Of a stretch of DNA of 37,758 nucleotides, positions 17,599 through 24,261 are shown in pieces. A program made the position numbers and the translations under genes. This DNA is from Muribaculaceae bacterium. Lineage in GTDB: Bacteria; Bacteroidota; Bacteroidia; Bacteroidales; Muribaculaceae. Below the pieces are notes generated by a model. That model saw only the letters and a list, made by a program, of their open reading frames with translations. It had not been told where the DNA came from and did no database searches. The stretch lies in assembly GCA_009775355.1 (NCBI GenBank), contig VSPN01000025.1:1-37758 (forward strand), written 5' to 3'. Numbering within the stretch: the first letter of the stretch is position 1; each line of letters begins with the position of its first letter.

Positions 17599-17700
17599 GT
17601 TTGTTGCTGTCGGCGTCCCGGAGGTCCGCCGCTCCCGGGTCGGACGTGCGTTCGTCGTGCCGCGGCCGGACCGGGAGCAGCGCCTCTCCGAGGCGTTGAC
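17599..17700. repeat. Paired REP-like element, copy 2 (L2 + R2)
   Basis: This is the second 102-base unit, 94 percent identical to copy 1 by direct comparison. L2 is 17599-17643 and R2 is 17659-17700. It ends 12 bases before the stop codon of the RAYT transposase gene. The 26 bases between copies 1 and 2 are not part of the palindromes. Confidence 0.85.
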
Positions 17701-17712
17701 ACTCTACCATAC

Positions 17713-18339
17713 TCATTTATTAATAAGTATGCCTCCGAGTGTGTATGTGCCCGCAGGAAGTCCGACAGGATTGTTACGTATGTAACCCACTGTAGTGTCA
17801 AGATGGATGCTATTCCTTATCATCCGGTCGTACGACCGACTCCATAATTCTCCCTTTCCGCCGGTAATCTTGTGGATCTTTCGTGCCGAAAATCTTTTCA
17901 CCCGTTCCACAATGTGAAGAACGCTCTTTTCACCGAATGAATAGGCAACCAGATGCACATGGTTGGGCATCACGACGTACGCTCCGAGGCAGTATTCTCT
18001 GTCGTGAAAATATTCAAGAGCTTCCGCGACGATTGCCCGCAGTTCGCTGTCAGCAAGAAGACAGGATCCGTGTCCGGCATGAAGAAGCTCCTCGGTGGTG
18101 CGCGAGAAAAGGCGCGTGTACTCGCCGAGTGTTTTGTTGTCCCACGGTTTGGGGTGGTTATGCAGGAAATGCTTCTTGTGGGTGTTTAGGTTGGCGATCA
18201 CATATTCCGGGAGAGAGTCTTTAAGTCTGAATGTTATGAATTGTATCCGTCGCGTCTGTTCCCAGTGGGGCAGATCCGGACGCCACATTTTTACAGGCGA
18301 TACCGGATCAAGAAAGTGAGATTCATCATCGAAAGGCAT
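17713..18339 (-). CDS. REP-associated tyrosine transposase (RAYT, Y1 family)
   Basis: This HUH single-strand nuclease is related to IS200/IS605 transposases. RAYTs are thought to spread or maintain REP palindromes. From the ATG at 18339 the protein has 208 residues. LPHWEQTRRIQFITFRLKDSLPE (23-45) is the usual family opening. The HUH motif is His127-Val-His129 in YVVMPNHVHLV. WSRSYDRMIRN contains Tyr170 as candidate catalytic tyrosine, and YIRNNPVGL follows at 187-195. The frame continues upstream to a TTG at 18408 (231 residues), but that extension carries a perfect hairpin (18351-18375), so I prefer the ATG. REP-like pairs lie 12 bases downstream and about 155 bases upstream, which strongly supports a RAYT rather than a free IS element. 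No IS ends or target duplication were seen. Confidence 0.88.
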   Translation of the reverse strand: MPFDDESHFLDPVSPVKMWRPDLPHWEQTRRIQFITFRLKDSLPEYVIANLNTHKKHFLHNHPKPWDNKTLGEYTRLFSRTTEELLHAGHGSCLLADSELRAIVAEALEYFHDREYCLGAYVVMPNHVHLVAYSFGEKSVLHIVERVKRFSARKIHKITGGKGELWSRSYDRMIRNSIHLDTTVGYIRNNPVGLPAGTYTLGGILINK

Positions 18340-18350
18340 ATAATCGAAAT

Positions 18351-18375
18351 CGGGAGAGTCGAAATGACTCTCCCG
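18351..18375 (-). promoter_or_regulatory. Perfect hairpin in the RAYT leader
   Basis: CGGGAGAGTC (18351-18360) and GACTCTCCCG (18366-18375) form a perfect 10-base stem with a 5-base loop. It lies 12 bases upstream of the preferred RAYT start. It contains GGGAG like the REPs, and could act as a translational control element or a transposase recognition hairpin. Its role is not established. Confidence 0.55.
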
Positions 18376-18494
18376 AAGATTGCTGTCATTAAAGTAATCG
18401 GAGTGCAAAACGCGTTAGTTTAGTGAGAGTTGAGTGATTGTTGTAAGTCTAAGAGTATGATGCTGCAATATGCTGCGTCATTGCCGGAGCATTT

Positions 18495-18608
18495 GCCGCG
18501 GCCGGACCGGGAGCAGCACCTCTCCGAGGCGTTGAAAAGCGACAAACCGAGCAGTCTTTTGCGGTTTGCTGCTGTCGGCGTCCCAGAGGTCCGCCGCTCC
18601 CGGTCCGG
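18495..18608. repeat. REP-like pair upstream of RAYT (R3 + L3)
   Basis: R3 (18495-18534) and L3 (18564-18608) are separated by 29 bases. The order is R then L, the reverse of copies 1 and 2, but equal to the R1-to-L2 junction between them. R3 retains GGGAGCAGCACCTCTCCGAG with one change in the stem. L3 ends 25 bases after the stop of the amylase gene at 18634, so it may also shape that transcript's 3' end. Confidence 0.8.
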
Positions 18609-18633
18609 ATGCGCTCCCGGGCTGGAGGTGTGA

Positions 18634-20448
18634 TCAGAGCTTCACTTTGCTGGTCTTGCCGCCGCTGATCTTGATGTAGATGCCGTCCGACGGGTTGACT
18701 ACGCGCACTCCCTGCAGGTTGTAGTATACGGCCTCTCCCTCTTCAGGTGCATATGTGTCTCCCGATATCACGTCGTCTATGCCTGTCCATGATGATGATT
18801 CGAGGCGGGCTGTGCGTGTCGGCCAGTCTACCACTACCGTGTATTTGCCGTTGGGCGCGTAGAAGGCCTTGGCGTCGCTGCCGGCCTCGGAGAAGGCTTT
18901 CGCTCCGCCTCCCTCGGTCAGCTGCGTGTCGACGGCGGGAGCATAGCGGTTGCCGCTCACGTTGAGCGCGTCCCACGTCGCGGCGAGCGAGCGGGCGAAC
19001 GAGAAGTAGCCGCTGCCGGTGCCTTTCAGCTCGACCACGGCGTGGAATTCCATGCCTTTCTTTGTCATCTCGACTCCGGTGTCGCTTGCCCACGTGTTGC
19101 CGTCGGCCTCGCCGATTATGTATAATTTCTCAGGCATGTCGGGGTCTTCGTCGTCACCCCCTGTGCTGCCGCCGACGTCGGTCTTTGTCCAGACGCAGTA
19201 GTCGGTGCCCGACGCCTTGATGTCAGCGTTGGTGTAGCCGTCGGGCGATACCATCGCCGATCCGATCTTGATAACGGCCTTTCCCTTCGAACCGGTCACC
19301 TCTGCCATGTAGCAGTCGCGGCTTGACTGGAGCACCCTGACCGCCGACATGTTGTGGATTCCGACGGCGTTTCGGATGTCGATCAGACGCTGTATAGCGG
19401 TCTTGTTGGTCTTGTAGTGGGGGAGGAACACGCAGGGTGTGCCGGGGCAGAAGAGTATGAACGCGTTGGCGGCCACGACGTTGCCGTTGAATTTCGATCC
19501 GTCGCGATATGTGTCGTGGTTGTCGACAAAGGTCACCGAATAGCGCGGATAGCCGAAGTGTATCATGCCGGCGGGCTGGTCGGTGGTGCCGTTGGCCTTC
19601 CACACGAGCTTCGTCATGTCGCCAGTCGAGAAGGCCTCGTTGATGGCGTATTTGCCGGGGAAGTCGAATGCTGCCGACGTGCGGCCTGTGGCCTCGATCC
19701 ATGCCGCCACGGCGTCATAGCTCGCGTCCCAGTATTCGCCTACGGAATACTCCACGTCGGCATAGCGGTTGTATATTCCGGTATACTGGCCGCCATATCC
19801 TTTCACCATGTCGTAGCGCATGCCGGCGTAGCCGTATTTCTCCTGGAGGCATTTCACATAGTTCTTGCAGTTGTTCTGCACGTTGGCGTTGGTGTGGTCG
19901 AGGTCGCGGCATCCGTCGAAATTGTCGCCCGTGTCATAGGCGCCCGTCGGCTTGGGCTGGCTTGGGTTGTCGGCCATCTCGTCGTTCTTGCATATGCCGT
20001 CGAGACCTATCGACCATGTCTGGCCGTTCCATGTCTCTTTCGGGAAGTCATGCCAGTTGGTCACGCCGTTGCGGTGGTTGATCACGCAGTCGGCTATGAA
20101 GCCTGTGCCTTTGGCCCTGTAGGTCTTGATCATCGAGAGCAGCTGAGCCTCGGTGCCGAACGATGAGTTGTGGTTGGTAAACCAGTACTGGGGCATGTAG
20201 CCCATGTTGTTGCCTGAGCCGCATTTTCCTGAGTTGGGCACCCAGATGAGCCGGAAGTATTTCGACAGTTCGTCGGCCTGCGATTCGAGTTTTGTCCACT
20301 TGGTGTCGGCGTATGAGTCCCAGTGGAATCCCTGGAGCATCACGCCTTCGTAGTTTTCGGGCCAGCCTATGGCGTTGGCGTCCGTGCCGGCCGATGCCGT
20401 CAGGGCGAGAAGCGCCGCGGCATAAATTCGTGAGATCGGTTTTCTCAT
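18634..20448 (-). CDS. Secreted GH13 alpha-amylase with T9SS-like tail
   Basis: The 604-residue secreted enzyme probably hydrolyses alpha-1,4-glucans. A signal peptide covers about 1-26 (ending DANA). The GH13 barrel (27-430) shows region I DCVINH (Asp120), region II GMRYDMVKGY with nucleophile Asp213, region III SVGEYWD with acid/base Glu238, and region IV FVDNHD with Asp312. VKGYG and VGEYWD point to the GH13_6/GH13_7-like group. A Gly/Asp-rich linker (425-437) leads to a domain at 440-550 resembling starch-binding modules of SusE/SusF type. The last 45 residues (YYNLQGVRVVNPSDGIYIK...KVKL) match a type A T9SS sorting domain. No SusC/SusD genes lie nearby. A stronger terminator than the REP pair downstream was not seen. 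Confidence 0.9.
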   Translation of the reverse strand: MRKPISRIYAAALLALTASAGTDANAIGWPENYEGVMLQGFHWDSYADTKWTKLESQADELSKYFRLIWVPNSGKCGSGNNMGYMPQYWFTNHNSSFGTEAQLLSMIKTYRAKGTGFIADCVINHRNGVTNWHDFPKETWNGQTWSIGLDGICKNDEMADNPSQPKPTGAYDTGDNFDGCRDLDHTNANVQNNCKNYVKCLQEKYGYAGMRYDMVKGYGGQYTGIYNRYADVEYSVGEYWDASYDAVAAWIEATGRTSAAFDFPGKYAINEAFSTGDMTKLVWKANGTTDQPAGMIHFGYPRYSVTFVDNHDTYRDGSKFNGNVVAANAFILFCPGTPCVFLPHYKTNKTAIQRLIDIRNAVGIHNMSAVRVLQSSRDCYMAEVTGSKGKAVIKIGSAMVSPDGYTNADIKASGTDYCVWTKTDVGGSTGGDDEDPDMPEKLYIIGEADGNTWASDTGVEMTKKGMEFHAVVELKGTGSGYFSFARSLAATWDALNVSGNRYAPAVDTQLTEGGGAKAFSEAGSDAKAFYAPNGKYTVVVDWPTRTARLESSSWTGIDDVISGDTYAPEEGEAVYYNLQGVRVVNPSDGIYIKISGGKTSKVKL

Positions 20449-20553
20449 GGATATGTTGAGTTAGTCAGGTTGTGTATTGTTGCTGATGCCGGGTGTCATC
20501 AGTCTGGTTAACGCCTGTAAAATTACTCAAATTTGCGGAGATGTTGAAGTTCC

Positions 20554-20602
20554 CGGGTCAAAAAAATGCAGCGGAGGCGCGTCTGTGCGACGCGCCTCCG
20601 CT
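20554..20602 (-). terminator. Intrinsic terminator of the large amylase gene
   Basis: A perfect 14-base stem (20570-20583 with 20589-20602, loop TGTGC) is followed on the minus strand by GCATTTTTTG. It begins 32 bases past the stop of the 1119-residue amylase. It separates that gene from the next amylase gene. Confidence 0.9.
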
Positions 20603-20634
20603 TATTTTGACATTATCGGGTGTCAGTGCCGGTG

Positions 20635-23600
20635 TCAGATCACTACTTTTGTGCCTGCCACGATATAGAAGCCCTTGGCGAGCTCGTAGTGGTTGTAGCC
20701 GGCGGTGACGGGGAGAACTGTCACTGTGCCGTCGATCTTCACTGCCTGCACCGTGCAGTCGCTCTCGGAGTAGACCGTGAGTCTGCCCCCCTGTGCGTAT
20801 ACGCGGATGTCGGCTGCTGCCTCCATGTTGTCGATGCCGGTGGCCGAGTAGATGCCGAGGTTGTTGCCTGCGGCGTCATAGATCCGGTTGTTGACGAAAT
20901 CGAGGTCGTCGGTCTGGCCGTTGCCGTTGAAGATGATCTTGGGGTTCATCAGGTCGCTTTCCGGGAGGAAGTGGTAGTGGTAGAGCGTTTTGCCCTGCCA
21001 TGTCACAGTCTCGGTGATCTGTTTGCCGGGCCATGCGCCGGAGAAGGCGTTGTTGCCGGAGTGTTCGTCATCCCAGCAGTATGCGTTCACGCTCGGCCAG
21101 TTGCTGCTGTTGTAGAAGTAGGCATGGAATTCGCCGGGTTCGGGAGCGTCGGTTTTGGTGTAGGTGAACGATTTGCGGGTCTCGCCGGTCTCGTTGGCGG
21201 CGTAGGCGTTGATCGTGCCTGTCTCGGTCAGTGTGATCGGGCCGTTGTATTTGCGGCTTGATGCCGATGCGGGGGTGCCGTCGAGAGTGTAGTATATGTC
21301 GGCGGCGGGCGATGCGGTCAGTGTCACTGTCACCGATTCGGTGAATGTGGTGCCGTCGGCGGGGCTTGCGCTGATCGAAGGTGCTTTCGGGCCGGGGGTG
21401 ATGCTGAGTTTTGTCGCCACACTGACACCGTCGTATTCGAAGTAAGCGTCTTCCGATATGCCGGTCAGGTTGCCTGTCTGCGATCCGTTGCGGTTGAAGA
21501 TGATGCTGACCGGATCTGTGGTGTCGAGGGTGTGGTAGTAGAATGTGCGGCCGTCGACCTCCGCTGTCTCGGTCAGGGCCTTGCCGGGCCATTCGCCGGT
21601 GAGGTTCACCTCTCCCTGCCATGCGTGGAGGTTGGTGCCCGAGATGTCGGCGCCGTCCTTGCCTGTCACGTAGATGGTGATCACGGCGTTGGGGTCTACT
21701 TTGGTGTAGGTCACAGAGCCTGTCTCGTCATCAGCTCCCCATGTCACGGTTACAGACTGGCCGTAGCTCATGCCGTTGCCGACGGTGAAGTTTTCCGACT
21801 GTCCGGCACTGAGGCTGACGCGTGTGCCGCCGGCTACCTGGAACCAGCCTGTCGTGGCGGATTCGCTGAGAGTTGCGGTCACGGTGAGGGTCTCGGTCTT
21901 GAACGAACCGCCTGCGGGCGAGAATTTCACTGACGGACGTCCGATCACGTCATCGGCAGTGTAATACTGTGTCGCGCCGGGATCGTCAAATTCCACTTTG
22001 CCCCCTTTGTCGACGGGCGATGTGGTGTAGATGAACTTGCCGTCTTCGCCGACTTTGCCGCCTGTCCAGTCTTTTACAAGCACGCGGAGCTGACCCTGTG
22101 TGGCGGGTGCGCTGACGGTGATCGTGCCGCCTCCCTGATAGGTCTGGCCTGTCACGATGTCGGTGTATGTTCCTGCCGGAACGTCGCTGAATGTGGCGCC
22201 GCCGTTGAGAGCCACGAGCGCGTATGATTCATCTTTGTATGCGCGTTTGTAAGCCCAGCCGCCGTCGGCCTCGCAGCCGTCGAAGGTGTACTGTCCCTTG
22301 CGGAGCGCGGGCACTGCGGCGCGGATCTGGTTGAGGCGGATGATGTGCTGCGCCAGGTCGGCGTTGAGGGTCTGTGCCACGTTGCCTGTGGCTGTGTACT
22401 GGCAGAAGTCGGAGGCACTGACAGTGCCTTTGAGGTATTCGCCGAAGTATGCGCGGCCTGACTGCGAGCGCGGGGTCTTGTTCTGGTCACCGCCGACGTC
22501 GATGGGGAGACCGGCCTTGAACTCCACCTCCGAGCCGTAGTAGATGCAGGGTATGCCGCGGAAAGTGAACATCAGCGAGAGGTTCTCGGCCCACTGGGCG
22601 GTGCCGCCGTTGAAGCGGGTGCCGTCGTTCGGACCCGGGCCGTAGTCGTGCGAGTCTACATACACCACGTTGAACGACGCGTCGTTGTAGTAGTTGTCCT
22701 GATCGGCGTACGAGATTGCCTTGGCGGCGCTGCTGAAGCTGTAGTGCATCGGGAAGTCGATCACGTTGAAGCCCGACGACTGCGAGTAGTCAGGCTCGTG
22801 CCACTGGCCGTTCTTGAGCCATGCGTTCTCGCTGCGGGGTTTGTCCTGGGTGTCCTGCTCGCATATCGCCATCGGACCGACGGGAGTGTCGTGGCCTTCG
22901 GGGAGCGTCTGCTGGCGCCACCACTCGGCGTTGCCGTCATACTGGTCGAGAAGGCTTTGGTCTGACTTCCATGTGTAGAAGTAGCTCGACAGGTTGGGCT
23001 GGTCGCGGTATACCACGCTGCCCTGGAAGCGCTGGCAGACCTCGCCGAACATATAGAACGGACAGCCGTTTAGTCGCTTGCTCTTGTATTTCTCGCCCAG
23101 GGCGATGAACTGCGGGATAAACTGCTTGTTGAATGTCAGCGGGGCGATGTGACCCGATGTGTCGATGCGGAATCCGTCTACGCCCATCTCGATGAACTTG
23201 CCGTAGCAGTCTACGATATACTGCGCCACGTGGTCGTTCTCGGTGTTGAGGTCGACGCAGTCGCCGGCGATCTGACCCCACCAGCGGTTGGGGAGGTCCC
23301 AGTTCCAGCCGGTGCCGTAGTGGTGGTAGTAGTTGTTGGGTTCGTTGTTCTTGAAGTAAACCCAGCGTTCGGCATACTGCGTCTTGCCGTCCTGGTCGAA
23401 ATATCCTGAGCTGAGCCGGTCGGAGTTGGGTATCAGCGCGCCGGCGGGTGTGGCCTGGTTGCGGATGTTCTGGTCGCGGATGAAGAGCGGGTTGAGGTTC
23501 ACCTCGCCGAAGTTGCTCGTGTGCTGGAGCACGATGTCGAGGATGATCTTGATTCCCTTGGCGTGTGCGGCGTCAATGAGATCCTGGAATTTCACATCTT

Positions 23601-23994
23601 CCGACGCACCCCATTCCTTGCGGCTCTCGTAGCGCAGGTCGACCGAGGTGAAGTCCATGGCGTGATAGCCGTGGTAGTCCTCGCCCGACGCGTTCTGCAC
23701 CACCGGAGTGATCCATATGGCAGTGAAGCCGAGTGCCTTGATGTAGTCGAGTTTTTCGATCAGACCCGCGAAGTCTCCGCGCCAGTCGGGGTCGTTTTTC
23801 GAGATCTGCACGTCTCCCTTGTCCCAGGAGCAGACGTTGTTGGTCGGGTCTCCGTCGTAGAAGCGAGTGGTCATCGCGAAGTAGATGGTCTCGTCGCGGA
23901 AATCCGAGCGGACGCCGTTGAATGTTTCGGCGTTCGCAGTCATCGCGGCGGCAGCGAGTCCGCAGGCCGCCGCGAATCTTGAGAATCTTTTCAT
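20635..23994 (-). CDS. Secreted multidomain GH13 alpha-amylase
   Basis: The 1119-residue enzyme has a signal peptide (1-22, ending ANA). Its GH13 catalytic domain (about 30-575) shows region I DIVLQH, region II GFRIDTS with nucleophile Asp278, region III MFGEVC with acid/base Glu318, and region IV VYVDSHD with Asp450. A C-terminal beta domain follows (580-640). Then come a bacterial Ig-like or FN3-associated segment (685-765), a starch-binding-like module (770-845; HAWQG...WPGKAL...FNRNG), a second FN3-associated segment (870-945) and a second starch-binding-like module (955-1040; WPGKQI...FNGNGQT). The final 65 residues (GIDNMEAAADIRVYAQGGRLTVY...) look like a T9SS type A tail. The repeated WPGK module suggests duplication. 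It probably degrades extracellular starch or glycogen at the surface. Confidence 0.9.
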   Translation of the reverse strand: MKRFSRFAAACGLAAAAMTANAETFNGVRSDFRDETIYFAMTTRFYDGDPTNNVCSWDKGDVQISKNDPDWRGDFAGLIEKLDYIKALGFTAIWITPVVQNASGEDYHGYHAMDFTSVDLRYESRKEWGASEDVKFQDLIDAAHAKGIKIILDIVLQHTSNFGEVNLNPLFIRDQNIRNQATPAGALIPNSDRLSSGYFDQDGKTQYAERWVYFKNNEPNNYYHHYGTGWNWDLPNRWWGQIAGDCVDLNTENDHVAQYIVDCYGKFIEMGVDGFRIDTSGHIAPLTFNKQFIPQFIALGEKYKSKRLNGCPFYMFGEVCQRFQGSVVYRDQPNLSSYFYTWKSDQSLLDQYDGNAEWWRQQTLPEGHDTPVGPMAICEQDTQDKPRSENAWLKNGQWHEPDYSQSSGFNVIDFPMHYSFSSAAKAISYADQDNYYNDASFNVVYVDSHDYGPGPNDGTRFNGGTAQWAENLSLMFTFRGIPCIYYGSEVEFKAGLPIDVGGDQNKTPRSQSGRAYFGEYLKGTVSASDFCQYTATGNVAQTLNADLAQHIIRLNQIRAAVPALRKGQYTFDGCEADGGWAYKRAYKDESYALVALNGGATFSDVPAGTYTDIVTGQTYQGGGTITVSAPATQGQLRVLVKDWTGGKVGEDGKFIYTTSPVDKGGKVEFDDPGATQYYTADDVIGRPSVKFSPAGGSFKTETLTVTATLSESATTGWFQVAGGTRVSLSAGQSENFTVGNGMSYGQSVTVTWGADDETGSVTYTKVDPNAVITIYVTGKDGADISGTNLHAWQGEVNLTGEWPGKALTETAEVDGRTFYYHTLDTTDPVSIIFNRNGSQTGNLTGISEDAYFEYDGVSVATKLSITPGPKAPSISASPADGTTFTESVTVTLTASPAADIYYTLDGTPASASSRKYNGPITLTETGTINAYAANETGETRKSFTYTKTDAPEPGEFHAYFYNSSNWPSVNAYCWDDEHSGNNAFSGAWPGKQITETVTWQGKTLYHYHFLPESDLMNPKIIFNGNGQTDDLDFVNNRIYDAAGNNLGIYSATGIDNMEAAADIRVYAQGGRLTVYSESDCTVQAVKIDGTVTVLPVTAGYNHYELAKGFYIVAGTKVVI

Positions 23995-24059
23995 GTAGAA
24001 AAAGTTGTAGATGTAGATTATATTGATTAGAAGCTATATGTCTGAATCGTTTTACGGTG

Positions 24060-24091
24060 CAAAATTGGCAAAAATAATACATGTATACAAA
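24060..24091 (-). promoter_or_regulatory. Probable promoter of the large amylase gene
   Basis: On the minus strand TTTG (24091-24088) is followed after 20 bases by CAATTTTG (24067-24060), one base off TAnnTTTG. An alternative -7, TATTTTTG (24076-24069), lacks a -33. Transcription would start near 24053, giving a leader of about 60 bases. Confidence 0.5.
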
Positions 24092-24118
24092 TAAATATGT
24101 TGCACAACATATTTATTT
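24089..24118. promoter_or_regulatory. 30-base perfect palindrome, candidate operator
   Basis: AAATAAATATGTTG and its exact reverse complement flank a central CA, a 14+2+14 palindrome. It overlaps the -33 element of the amylase promoter. The length and symmetry suggest a site for a dimeric regulator. A short palindrome ATACATGTAT lies just inside it at 24077-24086. Confidence 0.6.
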
Positions 24119-24162
24119 AATACTTCTCTGGTGCAGAAACACAATATTGATTATAACGGTTT

Positions 24163-24183
24163 ATTATTAAACAAGCTCTAAGT
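24163..24183 (+). repeat. Second copy of the AAACAAGCTCT word
   Basis: ATTATTAAACAAGCTCTAAG here repeats words found at 343-357 (AAACAAGCTCTAAGT) and, inverted, at 402-417. It is placed between the GLUG gene terminator and the amylase promoter region. Only one orientation is present here. Confidence 0.45.
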
Positions 24184-24190
24184 AGTAAAG

Positions 24191-24233
24191 GACAGTAAAA
24201 AAGGGAGTCGTGACGGATTTCCGTCACGACTCC
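24191..24233 (-). terminator. Intrinsic terminator of the GLUG protein gene
   Basis: A perfect 14-base stem (24204-24217 with 24220-24233) is followed on the minus strand by CTTTTTTACTG. It starts 28 bases past the stop of the 1953-residue gene. Confidence 0.92.
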
Positions 24234-24261
24234 GGTGTGTTTTCTGCGCGTTCAGACGGGT

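Noticed and set aside
15945..17699. A 584-codon open frame on the plus strand opposite gltX
   Set aside because: It is antisense to a clear glutamyl-tRNA synthetase, shows no family motif, and crosses the REP elements. GC-rich codon use opposite the gene explains the lack of stops.
17471..17700. A short CRISPR-like array
   Set aside because: Only two units occur, each is 102 bases and internally palindromic, and no cas genes are near. The REP/RAYT explanation fits better.
17713..18408. A full IS200/IS605 insertion sequence
   Set aside because: No tnpB, no IS-type ends close to the gene and no flanking target signature were seen. The surrounding palindromes and the protein motifs indicate a RAYT.
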